NCBI RefSeq assembly: GCF_004799685.1
Contig: NZ_CP031311.1
Location: forward strand, 1,798,001 to 1,862,000
DNA from: Halobellus limi
Lineage (GTDB): Archaea; Halobacteriota; Halobacteria; Halobacteriales; Haloferacaceae
DNA: 64,000 bases
Direction: 5' to 3'
The number at the start of each line of letters is the position of its first letter. Positions within the stretch are counted from its first letter, which is position 1. Shown here piece by piece: positions 1 through 7,886 of the stretch. The notes below the pieces were generated by a model. It made no database searches. It saw only the letters and a list, made by a program, of their open reading frames with translations, and had not been told where the DNA came from. Position numbers and translations under genes: made by a program.

Positions 1-418
1 TCCGGACTGGCGTTCGGCAACTCTCCGACCGTCGTCGACTGGTTCTCTCCCGTCATTCTCGAACTTGTGGTCGGTCGGGGACCGCGGCGGCGGATCGGAC
101 CGCCACGAACGGAACCCGTCCGAATCACCTCTTCGTAGAACAAATTGCCTATTAAATCTACTTATCTGAACAGAACGTTCTATAATAGAACATTATAGAA
201 CATTATGTTCTTGGAGAGAAAGGGAACGAAGGGGGAGGAGAGAGGTGGGGACGAGGAAGGAAAGAAGAGGGTAAGCAGGGGGAGACGAAGGGAACCCCGA
301 CTGGTCGGTCCGCCGCTGCGAACCGGCGAGTACCGCGGTACCCACCGGACACCGGACCCAGCGCTCCGGGCGAAAATGAGTCGAGCGGTCGACAGCGCCG
401 TTCGGTAGCCGGTTCCGG
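1..418. other. Non-coding left edge
   Basis: No convincing gene lies here. A short open frame on the minus strand begins at the CAT at 53-55 and runs off the left edge. It could be the N-terminus of a gene to the left, but 18 codons are too few to judge. An open frame at 205-408 on the plus strand is Arg/Gly/Glu-rich and looks like translation of a purine-rich tract (about 213-294) rather than a protein. The AT-rich patch at 130-212 carries overlapping palindromes. Confidence 0.6.
172..210. promoter_or_regulatory. Cluster of overlapping AT-rich palindromes (operator candidate)
   Basis: Three inverted repeats overlap: a perfect 10-bp palindrome at 172-181 (AGAACGTTCT), a 15-bp palindrome with a single central base at 177-191 (GTTCTATAATAGAAC), and a 13-bp one at 198-210 (GAACATTATGTTC). 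The unit AGAACATTAT also occurs twice in tandem at 187-196 and 197-206. The block is far more AT-rich than its surroundings and contains TATA-like sequence. A regulator site at the promoter of a gene just outside the left edge is the simplest reading. That is inference. Confidence 0.5.
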
Positions 419-883
419 TCAGTCGGGGTCGAACGCGCCGAACGGTTTCGTCTCGTGACTCCGGACGAGCACCTCGTCGGCGACGGTCAGGCCCATCTCC
501 AAGAGTTCCTGTGCGACGGGCGTGATGTCGTCGTCCGTGTGCCCGACGACGGTGACGAGGAGGTTGCGCTCGCCCGTGACTAGCTCCTGGACCGAGACCA
601 CGCCGTCGATCTCCAAGATGTCCTCGACGAGTTCGCCGCGTTCGGGGATCGAGGCGGTACAGAAGAGCAGCATCCGGAGCGGGTACCCGGAGGCCTGGTA
701 ATCGACCTCGGCGCTGTACCCCTTGATGATCCCGTCGTCTTCGAGGCGGCGAATTCGCTTACGGACGGTGCTGTCGGAGGTCCCAGCACGTTCGGCGATG
801 TCGCCCGACGACACGTTTCGCGCGTCCTCCTGGAGCGCGTGGAGTATCGCCTTGTCGACGCCGTCTATCTCCCGGTCGGACAT
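419..883 (-). CDS. Lrp/AsnC family transcriptional regulator
   Basis: A 154-residue protein with the usual Lrp/AsnC layout: an N-terminal winged helix-turn-helix (about residues 5-60, with the recognition segment SGDIAERAGTSDSTVRKRI) and a C-terminal RAM/AsnC ligand-binding domain (about 65-145). Members form dimers or octamers and sense amino acids or other small metabolites. It lies 107 bp downstream of the KDPG aldolase gene on the same strand, so it may regulate that gene or sugar-acid breakdown. The neighbourhood suggests this; the sequence does not prove it. The family call is secure, the effector unknown. Confidence 0.9.
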   Translation of the reverse strand: MSDREIDGVDKAILHALQEDARNVSSGDIAERAGTSDSTVRKRIRRLEDDGIIKGYSAEVDYQASGYPLRMLLFCTASIPERGELVEDILEIDGVVSVQELVTGERNLLVTVVGHTDDDITPVAQELLEMGLTVADEVLVRSHETKPFGAFDPD

Positions 884-990
884 AGCGGGGCGTTCACGCG
901 GCGCAGACTAAGGTACTTCGGCTCGGTCGGTGTGACGAGGGGTATCGCGACCGCCGGCCCCGGAGCGGTTCGCGTTCGCGGCCGACCGGA

Positions 991-1650
991 TCACGCCTCT
1001 CGGGCGTCTTCGATCTCCCGTCTGAACTCCCGCGCCGTCTCGGTGATCGTCTCGAACTCGCCCGCGGCGATCGCCTCCTCGTCCATGATCGCGCTGCCCG
1101 CGCCGACGACGACCGCGCCCGCTTCGACGTAGTCGGCGACGTTGTCGAGGTCGATCCCGCCGGTCGGCATCAGCGGAATCTGCGGGAGCGGCCCCGCGAT
1201 GCTCGACAGGTGCGAGGGCCCCATCGACGAGGCGGGGAATATCTTCACCAGATCCGCGCCCGCCTCGTAGGCGCTGATCGCCTCCGTCGGGGTGAGCGCG
1301 CCGGGGGCGACGAGCGTCCCGTAGCGGTTGCACGTCTCGACGACGCCCTCGTCGACGGTCGGGCCGACGACGAACTCGGCGCCGCTCGCGATCGCCGACC
1401 GGGCCGTCTCCCCGTCGAGGACGGTGCCCGCGCCGACGATCGCTTCCTCCTCGGTGAACGACGCCGACACCTCCTCGATCAGGCCCATCGCCTCGGGGTT
1501 GTCGGCGGTGATCTCGAAGGCCGTGACGCCGCCGGCCGCGAGCGCGTCCGCCACCTCGATGATCGTGTCCGCGTCGGCGCCGCGCATCACCGCGACGACG
1601 CCGCTGTCCACCAGCCGCTGCATGTCCTCGCTCGCGTCGAGTGTGACCAT
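991..1650 (-). CDS. kdgA: 2-keto-3-deoxy-6-phosphogluconate (KDPG) aldolase
   Basis: A 219-residue class I aldolase of the KDPG/KHG family. It cleaves 2-keto-3-deoxy-6-phosphogluconate to pyruvate and glyceraldehyde 3-phosphate, the last step of the semi-phosphorylative Entner-Doudoroff route used by haloarchaea. The Schiff-base lysine is K136 in LVKIFPAS, the family glutamate is E46 in FEITADN, and the barrel motifs GAGTV and PTGGI are present. The length is normal. A TATA-like element at 1678-1687, about 28 bp before the ATG, suggests its own promoter rather than read-through from the ABC genes. Activity on 4-hydroxy-2-oxoglutarate is also possible in this family. Confidence 0.87.
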   Translation of the reverse strand: MVTLDASEDMQRLVDSGVVAVMRGADADTIIEVADALAAGGVTAFEITADNPEAMGLIEEVSASFTEEEAIVGAGTVLDGETARSAIASGAEFVVGPTVDEGVVETCNRYGTLVAPGALTPTEAISAYEAGADLVKIFPASSMGPSHLSSIAGPLPQIPLMPTGGIDLDNVADYVEAGAVVVGAGSAIMDEEAIAAGEFETITETAREFRREIEDAREA

Positions 1651-1677
1651 CTCCCCTCAGTGTGTGAACTGCGTCGA

Positions 1678-1687
1678 GATAAATCCG
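1678..1687 (-). promoter_or_regulatory. TATA box of the KDPG aldolase gene
   Basis: On the minus strand the sequence GGATTTATCT lies 28-37 bases upstream of the start codon at 1650. This is the usual spacing for a leaderless or near-leaderless haloarchaeal transcript. The upstream permease gene ends only 41 bp away, so the promoter sits in the short gap and overlaps its edge. Confidence 0.45.
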
Positions 1688-1691
1688 ACCG

Positions 1692-2453
1692 TCAGTCCGT
1701 CCGCGGGACGGCGAGCGCGCCGGCGACGAAGAACGCCACGGCGAGGACGGCCACCACGAGGAGGTTCGGGAGGGCGGCCGTCGCCGCGTCGGCGTAGGTC
1801 ACCGCGCGGATTCCGCGGGCGACGTAGGTCAGCGGCGAGAGTCCGAGCGCGGGGCGGAACCAGACGGGCAGCAGGTCGGGCGTGACGAACGTCTCCGAGA
1901 GGAACAGCAGGGGAAGCGCGATGGCGTTCGAGGCCGCGATGACGCCGTCCTGGGAGTCCGCGACGCGTCCGATGACCGCGCCGAGCCCGCAGAACAGCAC
2001 GACGCCGAGCGCGACGAACGGGACGACGAGCAGCGTCGCGGGCGTCACAGGCAGCGCGGTCCCGGTGACTGCGACCGAGAGCGCGAGCAGCAGGAGCGCG
2101 GCGATCCCGATGACGACGACGTTGACGAGCGACTGGGCGAAGAGCCACTCCGCCCGGGTCAGCGGCGTCGTCGCCAGCTTCTCGAACCGGCTCCCCTCGC
2201 GGTATCGCGCCACAGTGCTCCCGATCCGCGACAGCGGCGTGAACAGCACGACGACGGCGAGGTAGCCCGCGACGTAGTAGCCCTTCGGCTCCGCGAAGAG
2301 CCCCCCGCCGGTCGGCTGGGTCTGCACCAGCGCGCCAAAGATCACCACGATGATCGCCGGGAAGAAGAACGTGAAGAAGACCGCCGTCCGCCGACGGAGG
2401 AACGCGTGCCAGGCGGCGGTGAACTCCGCACGGACGCGTCCGAGGCGGGTCAT
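1692..2453 (-). CDS. ABC-2 type transporter permease
   Basis: A 253-residue integral membrane protein with about six hydrophobic segments, beginning with a cytoplasmic N-terminus and FFFPAIIVVIFGAL as the first helix. It belongs to the ABC-2 (drug/polysaccharide/antibiotic exporter) family. The Met at 2453 is chosen as start because it overlaps the stop of the upstream ATPase gene by four bases, a sign of translational coupling. With that ATPase it would form an exporter. The substrate cannot be read from sequence; lipids, antibiotics and cations are all known for this family. Confidence 0.85.
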   Translation of the reverse strand: MTRLGRVRAEFTAAWHAFLRRRTAVFFTFFFPAIIVVIFGALVQTQPTGGGLFAEPKGYYVAGYLAVVVLFTPLSRIGSTVARYREGSRFEKLATTPLTRAEWLFAQSLVNVVVIGIAALLLLALSVAVTGTALPVTPATLLVVPFVALGVVLFCGLGAVIGRVADSQDGVIAASNAIALPLLFLSETFVTPDLLPVWFRPALGLSPLTYVARGIRAVTYADAATAALPNLLVVAVLAVAFFVAGALAVPRTD

Positions 2454-3451
2454 CGGTCCGCCTCCTGCGATCCGCTGTGGTCTATGTCGCCGTCGACACC
2501 GGGGCCGACGGCGACCCCGGTGTCGCCACCCCCGTCCGCGAAGAACTCGCCGGTGAGTTCCAGGTAGACGTCTTCGAGGTCGGGCTGTTTCCACGTCAGC
2601 GACTCGAAAGGGACGCCTCGGTCCTCCAGCGCGTCGACGACGTCGCCGATCTCTCTGGGATCGACGCCCTCGACGACGAGGCGACCTCCGGAATCCGAGA
2701 CGTCGAAATCGAATCCCTCGCCGTCGAGGTCCGCGAGCACGGCGTCGGACCCCGCCACGTCGGCATCGGTGTCGACGAGCAGCCGACTCCGACCGCCGTG
2801 GGTCTCGATCAGGTCGCGCGGGGGGCCGACCGCGACGAGGCGCCCGTCCTTCAGGAATCCGACCCGGTCGGCGAGCCGTTCGACCTCGGCCATCGAGTGG
2901 CTGGTGAGGAACACGGTCGTCCCGCCCGCGGCGAGCCCCTCCAGCAGTTCCCAGAGGTCGCGGCGGCCGGCGGGGTCGATCCCCGTCGTCGGCTCGTCGA
3001 GGAAGAGCACCTCCGGGTCGTTCACGAGCGCGATCGCGACGCAGACGCGCCGCTTCTGCCCCCCCGAGAGCGTCTCGTACCACTGCTCGGCGGTCTCGCC
3101 CTCGATACCGACGTCCGCGAGCACCGCGTCGGGGTCGCGCGAGTCGTCGTAGAGACCCGCGTACTGCGCGAGGAGTTCGCGGGCGGTGAGGCGCCCGGCG
3201 GGCGAGAACGACTGCGGGAGGAGGCCGATCCGGGACTTCTCGATCTCGGCCGGGTCCGCGCTCAGGACCGAGACGCCCCCCTCGACCGCGGTGGTCCCGG
3301 TGAGCGCGCGGACCAGCGTCGTCTTGCCCGCGCCGTTCGGGCCGACGAGCCCGAACACCTCTCCGGTGTCGACCGAGAGCGAGACGCCGTCGAGCGCGGT
3401 CACGTCGCCGTAGGACTTTCTGACGCCCTCGGCGACGAGTGCCCCTGTCAT
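2450..3451 (-). CDS. ABC transporter ATP-binding protein (ABC-2 exporter)
   Basis: A 333-residue nucleotide-binding subunit. Walker A is GPNGAGKTT near residue 40, the signature is LSGGQKRR, Walker B is VLFLDEPTTGIDP, and a switch histidine lies in LTSHSM. A C-terminal domain of about 100 residues (typical of DrrA/CcmA-like exporters) ends in the DVYLELTGEFF segment. The ATG at 3451 is chosen because the nucleotide-binding domain starts right after it; the open frame upstream lacks similarity to the family. It overlaps the permease gene by four bases and probably forms a two-gene operon with it. Confidence 0.9.
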   Translation of the reverse strand: MTGALVAEGVRKSYGDVTALDGVSLSVDTGEVFGLVGPNGAGKTTLVRALTGTTAVEGGVSVLSADPAEIEKSRIGLLPQSFSPAGRLTARELLAQYAGLYDDSRDPDAVLADVGIEGETAEQWYETLSGGQKRRVCVAIALVNDPEVLFLDEPTTGIDPAGRRDLWELLEGLAAGGTTVFLTSHSMAEVERLADRVGFLKDGRLVAVGPPRDLIETHGGRSRLLVDTDADVAGSDAVLADLDGEGFDFDVSDSGGRLVVEGVDPREIGDVVDALEDRGVPFESLTWKQPDLEDVYLELTGEFFADGGGDTGVAVGPGVDGDIDHSGSQEADR

Positions 3452-3601
3452 ACCTCCCCGTCGGGACCGTCCGGTGGTAAGCCGTTCGGATCCGGTCCGT
3501 CGGCGTCGACTCCGGTCCCGTTCGACACCCGCCGGACGACCGCCCGGTTCGCCCCCGGCGGCGGCCGAATCGTCCTTGTGTCCAGGGACCGTCGTGCGGA
3601 T

Positions 3602-5041
3602 ATGGACCGTCTCCGTCGCCGCCGGTTCCTCCGAACCGGTCTCGCCGCTGGAATCGCCTCCTTCGCCGGGTGTGCGACCTTCGAGCGTCACGAAGAGGCG
3701 GCGGGCTCGTCGGGAACGGAACCGGCCGACGCGGGGGCGGAATCCGAATCCGATGCCGACTCGAACGCCACCCCCGGCGAGTCGGGAACCGAACCGCGAA
3801 TTCCGACGCCGCGCGAGACCGGCGGTCCCCGGCCCGCCCTCGACGACGCGGCGGTCGCGCTCGACCCGGTCGCCGACGGACTCGCGGCCCCGCTGGATTT
3901 CCTCGCGCCCGCCGGAACCGACCGGCGATTCGTCGTCGACCGCGACGGCCGGATCTGGGAGGTCGGCGCCGGCGGCCGGCGGTCGGCTCCGTTCCTCGAC
4001 CTCTCCGATCGGGTCCTCCTCGGGGGCGAGCGCGGCCTCCTCGGTGCGGCTCCTCACCCGGAATTCGCCGACAACGGGCGGCTGTACGCCCGCTACAGCG
4101 CTCCCGCCCGACCGGAAACGCCGGGCGACTACAGCCACACTTCCGTACTCGCGGAGTTCACCGTCGACCCGGAGGCGGACGTCGCTTCCGACGCCGAGGA
4201 ACGGACTCTCCTCGACGTCCCGCAGCCGCAGTCGAACCACAACGCCGGCGCGCTCGCGTTCGGCCCCGACGGCTACCTCTACGTGGGGTTCGGGGACGGC
4301 GGCGGGGCGAACGATATCGGGTCAGGTCACGTCGACGACTGGTACGACGCCGTCGACGGCGGCAACGGTCAGGACGTGACCGAGAACCTGCTGGGGAGCA
4401 TTCTCCGGATCGACGTGGACGGCCGCGGCGGCGTCGACCGCGACGGAGAACGGCCGTACGCGATCCCCGAGGACAACCCGCTCGTCGGCCGCGAGGGCCT
4501 CGACGAGCAGTACGCCTGGGGCTTTCGGAACCCCTGGCGGTTCTCCTTCCACGGCCGGGACTGCTACGTCGCCGACGTCGGGCAGAACGCCTGGGAGGAG
4601 CTGAACCTGCTCGAAGCGGGGGGCAACTACGGCTGGAACGTCCGCGAGGGCGCCCACTGCTTCCGAGCGGAGGGGTGTCCGACCGCGACTCCCGACGGCG
4701 ATCCGTTCGTCGATCCCGTCGCGGAGTACCCCCACGACGGCGACGGCGTCAGCGGGATCTCGATCATCGGCGGTGTCGTCGTCGAGAGCGATACTGTCCC
4801 CCACGTCGGGGGCGCGTACCTCTTCGCCGATTACGTCGCGCAGGGACGGCTGTTCGCCGTCGACCCCGGCTCGGAGCCCCCGTGGACGGTTCGCACCGTC
4901 CCGGTCGTCGGCGGCGACGACCTCGGGCGGTTCGTCCTCGGGTTCGGTCGCGATCAGGAGGGAGCGGTGTACGTCCTCACGACCGACGAGAGCGGGGGCG
5001 ACGGCAGCACGGGCGCGGTGGCGCGACTGGCCGCGCCCTGA
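3602..5041 (+). CDS. PQQ-dependent sugar dehydrogenase-like lipoprotein
   Basis: A 479-residue secreted protein. The N-terminus has a twin-arginine signal (RRRRFLRTGLAAG) followed by a lipobox-like FAGC, so it is probably exported folded and lipid-anchored. An acidic Ser/Glu/Asp linker follows (about 30-75), then a six-bladed beta-propeller of the glucose/sorbosone dehydrogenase family. Typical motifs are GSILRIDVDG, DNPLVG and YAWGFRNPWRF. The family oxidises aldoses at the outer face using PQQ. No PQQ synthesis genes are in this window, so cofactor supply is unknown. The gene is transcribed divergently from the ABC operon, and its start is the Met directly before the Tat motif. Confidence 0.85.
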   Translation: MDRLRRRRFLRTGLAAGIASFAGCATFERHEEAAGSSGTEPADAGAESESDADSNATPGESGTEPRIPTPRETGGPRPALDDAAVALDPVADGLAAPLDFLAPAGTDRRFVVDRDGRIWEVGAGGRRSAPFLDLSDRVLLGGERGLLGAAPHPEFADNGRLYARYSAPARPETPGDYSHTSVLAEFTVDPEADVASDAEERTLLDVPQPQSNHNAGALAFGPDGYLYVGFGDGGGANDIGSGHVDDWYDAVDGGNGQDVTENLLGSILRIDVDGRGGVDRDGERPYAIPEDNPLVGREGLDEQYAWGFRNPWRFSFHGRDCYVADVGQNAWEELNLLEAGGNYGWNVREGAHCFRAEGCPTATPDGDPFVDPVAEYPHDGDGVSGISIIGGVVVESDTVPHVGGAYLFADYVAQGRLFAVDPGSEPPWTVRTVPVVGGDDLGRFVLGFGRDQEGAVYVLTTDESGGDGSTGAVARLAAP

Positions 5042-5078
5042 CGCGGAGCGACCGGACGTGATCCGCTCGCTACGATAC

Positions 5079-6251
5079 CTACCGCCCCGCGTCGGTTCCG
5101 TTTCCGACGCCGCGGTCCCCCCTCTCGTCGACGTCGTCGGCTTCGTCGGTCTCACCGGCCGCCTCGTCCGGTTCATCGCCTGCCACGTCGTCCGTCCCGT
5201 CCCGTTCGGCGTTGTCGTCCGTCTCGTAGTCAGGCCGTTCAGCGTTGTCGTCCGTCCCGTCGGCGTCGTCACCGGCCTCGCCAGCGTTGTCACCGGACTT
5301 ATCGGCGTCGTCACCGGCCTCGCCAGCGTTGTCACCGGACTTATCGGCGTCGTCACCGGCCTCGTCTGCATTGTCACCGGCCTCCTCGGCCGCCTCGCCG
5401 CCGGCGTCCTCCGCAGCGCCACCACGGCCCGCTCGCGGTTCGACCTCCTCCTTGATCGACGCCAGCTCCGCCTCCACGTCGACTTCGGGAGCGTCGTCCG
5501 CGACGCCGTCGTCTCTCCTGCCGGAGTCGCTCCCGTCGTCTCCCTCCTCGTCCGTCGTCTCGTCCTCCGCGCCGAGTCCCGCGTCCGTGACCTCGATCTC
5601 GACCGGGCCGGAACCGCCGCTCGCGTCGGCCGCAGAACGGCCCCCGGGCGTTCCGCCGGCGTTCGACGCGCGTCGGGAGCCCGAACGCCCGCGTTCACGC
5701 TCCCCGGAGGCTTCTGCGAGCCGTTCGGACACCTCTTCGGAGAGCCGCCTGGCGTCTTCGAGGAGGTCTCTCGCGGGCTCGTCCTCGGGGAGTTCCGATT
5801 CGGAGAGGGCCGTCTGGAGTTCCGAGAGCGCGCGTTCGACCCCCGTGACCGCGCCGCGGCCGACGCCCGCGACGCCGTCGGTCATCCGTGCGGCTGACGA
5901 CCGCCCCGAACGGTTCTCGGGATCGAACGCCGAGCGTTCGGGGTCGGCCAGTCGGAGGACGCCGCGGAGCAACTCCAGCGACTGGATGGCCGTCTCCAGC
6001 GTCGCGATGAGCGTCGGCAGCGTGTACTGTTCGGTGAACCGAAACAGCTCCGAGAGCGACGGCGGTCGCGGACGCTCCGGAACCGATCGCCGAGCGGGAC
6101 CCGCCCGTCGGCCCGCGCGGTCCCGCACCGGATCGGATCGGCCGCCCTCTCCGCTCCCGCCCTCGCGGAGTTCACCGCGGAGGTCCGTGAGCGTCGCTTC
6201 GAGTTCGTCCACCAGATCACGGAGGTCGTCGTCGCGGTCGGCAGGGGGCAT
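5079..6251 (-). CDS. Acidic repeat-containing haloarchaeal protein, function unknown
   Basis: A 390-residue protein with no recognised enzyme motif. Residues 1-30 form a heptad-like acidic helix. A conserved-looking central part follows (about 60-190: LFRFTEQYTLPTLIATLE and helical segments with DLLEDARRLSEEVSERL). The last 150 residues are almost entirely Asp, Glu, Gly, Ala and Asn, containing a 14-residue unit (DADKSGDNAGEAGD) repeated exactly at DNA level. There is no signal peptide or membrane segment. It converges on the sugar dehydrogenase gene with a 37-bp gap. The start at 6251 precedes the conserved N-terminal helix; a longer in-frame extension is Arg/Ser-rich and unlikely. Confidence 0.7.
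   Translation of the reverse strand: MPPADRDDDLRDLVDELEATLTDLRGELREGGSGEGGRSDPVRDRAGRRAGPARRSVPERPRPPSLSELFRFTEQYTLPTLIATLETAIQSLELLRGVLRLADPERSAFDPENRSGRSSAARMTDGVAGVGRGAVTGVERALSELQTALSESELPEDEPARDLLEDARRLSEEVSERLAEASGERERGRSGSRRASNAGGTPGGRSAADASGGSGPVEIEVTDAGLGAEDETTDEEGDDGSDSGRRDDGVADDAPEVDVEAELASIKEEVEPRAGRGGAAEDAGGEAAEEAGDNADEAGDDADKSGDNAGEAGDDADKSGDNAGEAGDDADGTDDNAERPDYETDDNAERDGTDDVAGDEPDEAAGETDEADDVDERGDRGVGNGTDAGR
5265..5348. repeat. 42-bp perfect tandem repeat inside a coding region
   Basis: Two exact 42-bp units lie at 5265-5306 and 5307-5348, followed by a degenerate third from 5349. They encode two copies of a 14-residue acidic unit in the gene at 5079-6251. Exact identity at the DNA level, including third positions, points to recent duplication by slippage or unequal exchange. 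Confidence 0.9.
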
Positions 6252-6327
6252 ACCCGACCTTGGGTTCGCGCGGGCAAAAGCGTGTGCGCCGCGGTCGGCA
6301 GCCAGTTCTCCGCGTCGCCGGAGACGA

Positions 6328-7443
6328 TCAGCGGAACCGACCGCGCTCGTACTGCACCGGCCACTCGACGTCGACCCCGAGTTCGTGGGCGGCCTCCAGC
6401 GTGAAGTACGGGTTCCGGAGGTGCTCACGTCCGACTATCGCCAGGTCCGCGCGGTCGTTTCGGATCAACTGATCGGCCTGCTCCGGCGTCGTGATCCCGC
6501 CGACGGCACCGACGGCGGCGTCGGTGGCCTCGCTCACGCGCTCGGCGTAGGGAACCTGGTAACCGGGGCCGCTCTCGGGGACCCGCTGGTCGGGGTGGAT
6601 CCCGCCCGAACTGACGTCGATCAGATCCGCGCCCGCCGCGGCGAGAAGCGGCGCGAGCCGCGCGGAGTCGTCGAGGTCCCACGACGGCCGGTCCGGCAGC
6701 CAGTCGGTCGCGGAGATCCGCGCGAAAACCGGTCTGTCGTCCGGCCAGACGTCTCGGACCGCCTCGACGACTTCGAGCGGGAAGCGGGCGCGGTTCTCGA
6801 AGGACCCGCCGTACTCGTCGTCGCGGTCGTTGGCGACGGGCGAGAGGAACTCGTGGAGGAGGTAGCCGTGGGCGAGGTGGACCTCCGCGATCCCGAACCC
6901 GACGTCGCGGGCGCGTTCGGCCGCCAGCCGGAACTGCTCGATCACCCGCTCCATATCGTCCCGCGTCATCGCGCGGGTCGGGACCGGTTCCCCGTCGGGG
7001 TGCGGGTACGGGACCGCACTCGGCGCGAGCGTCTCCCAGCCGCCCTCGGATTCGGGGATCGGTCCGCCGCCATCCCAGGGGCGTTCGACGCTGGCCTTGC
7101 GTCCGGCGTGGGCCAGTTGGATCCCCGGGACCGCCCCCTGCTCGCGCATAAACTCGACCGTGTCCGAGAGGGCCTCGGCGTGGTCGTCGGACCAGATTCC
7201 CAGGTCGCCGGGAGAGATCCGTCCGGCCGGCGAGACCGCCGTCGCCTCCGTCATCACGACGCCCGCACCGCCGACGGCGCGGCTCCCGAGGTGCACCCGG
7301 TGCCACTCCGTCGCGAACCCGTCGTCCGCCGAGTACTGACACATCGGAGAGACCATCACGCGGTTCGGCAGCTCCGTCTCGCGGAGTTCCAACGGGGTGA
7401 AGAGCGAGTCGGTCATCGTCGGAGCCTCGTTCCGAGCGCTCAT
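6328..7443 (-). CDS. Old yellow enzyme family NADH:flavin oxidoreductase (YqjM-like)
   Basis: A 371-residue TIM-barrel flavoprotein. The N-terminal PNRVMVSPMCQYSA carries the cysteine (C35) that marks the thermophilic-like YqjM class. HLAHGYLLHEFLSP is the family motif holding substrate- and flavin-binding residues, and GGITTPEQ with VGREHLRNP forms the FMN phosphate site. Members reduce activated C=C bonds with NAD(P)H; the natural substrate is usually unknown. ATG 7443 is used, but the Met ten codons later (before TDSLFTPLEL) is an equally good start. The 86-bp gap to the divergent small gene holds a TTTTAGGCCTACCAAAA near-palindrome at 7481-7497. Confidence 0.9.
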   Translation of the reverse strand: MSARNEAPTMTDSLFTPLELRETELPNRVMVSPMCQYSADDGFATEWHRVHLGSRAVGGAGVVMTEATAVSPAGRISPGDLGIWSDDHAEALSDTVEFMREQGAVPGIQLAHAGRKASVERPWDGGGPIPESEGGWETLAPSAVPYPHPDGEPVPTRAMTRDDMERVIEQFRLAAERARDVGFGIAEVHLAHGYLLHEFLSPVANDRDDEYGGSFENRARFPLEVVEAVRDVWPDDRPVFARISATDWLPDRPSWDLDDSARLAPLLAAAGADLIDVSSGGIHPDQRVPESGPGYQVPYAERVSEATDAAVGAVGGITTPEQADQLIRNDRADLAIVGREHLRNPYFTLEAAHELGVDVEWPVQYERGRFR

Positions 7444-7529
7444 ACGCTTGACGTCCGCGGAATATCCGAACGACGGATCGTTTTAGGCCTACCAAAAGCA
7501 TTATCACCGGTCCACGACCTCCCTCTGGT

Positions 7530-7715
7530 ATGGACCTGAGGGACGCCGTCGACGGAGCGAGAACGAATCAGGAAGCCGGCGAGGAACAGCGGGCGGAGTC
7601 ACCGGCCGTGTCGGCCCTCCGATCGTCGCCGGATCGCGTCGTCTTCAGCGAGGACGGGAACAGCGACGGCTGGATCTCGATCGACGCGGAACTGACGTTC
7701 CAAGTCGAACGGTAG
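7530..7715 (+). CDS. Small conserved haloarchaeal protein (DUF7331-like)
   Basis: A 61-residue acidic protein with a variable N-terminus and a conserved C-terminal half containing VVFSEDGNSDGWISID. I recall this pattern (RVVF.EDGN.DGWI) from a small haloarchaea-specific family, DUF7331; the label is from memory. No function is known. An AT-rich element at about 7497-7505, 25-33 bp before the ATG, fits a TATA box. It is divergent from the flavin oxidoreductase gene. Confidence 0.65.
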   Translation: MDLRDAVDGARTNQEAGEEQRAESPAVSALRSSPDRVVFSEDGNSDGWISIDAELTFQVER

Positions 7716-7794
7716 CGGCGAGATCAAATCGATCGATAGCAGCGGGACGAAAACCGACCGATAGCGGCGAGATCAGACCGATAGCGACGGAGCC
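7713..7794. repeat. Imperfect short repeats after a small gene
   Basis: The 14-mer TAGCGGCGAGATCA occurs exactly at 7713-7726 and 7762-7775, with two weaker relatives between and after (GATAGCAGCGGGACGA, GATAGCGACGGAGC). The first copy includes the stop codon of the preceding gene. It looks like a local tandem duplication in a non-coding gap. Confidence 0.6.
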
Positions 7795-7886
7795 CGACGG
7801 ACGCTCGTTGTTCGGTGCTCGCTACTCGGCGGTCACGACTCCTCGTCTACGGCGGCGTCTGCGATCGACCGCCCACCCGATCTGAC

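Noticed and set aside
205..408. 67-codon plus-strand frame in the left gap
   Set aside because: It is a translation of a purine-rich tract, very basic, with no conserved look, and its ATG lies inside the palindrome cluster.
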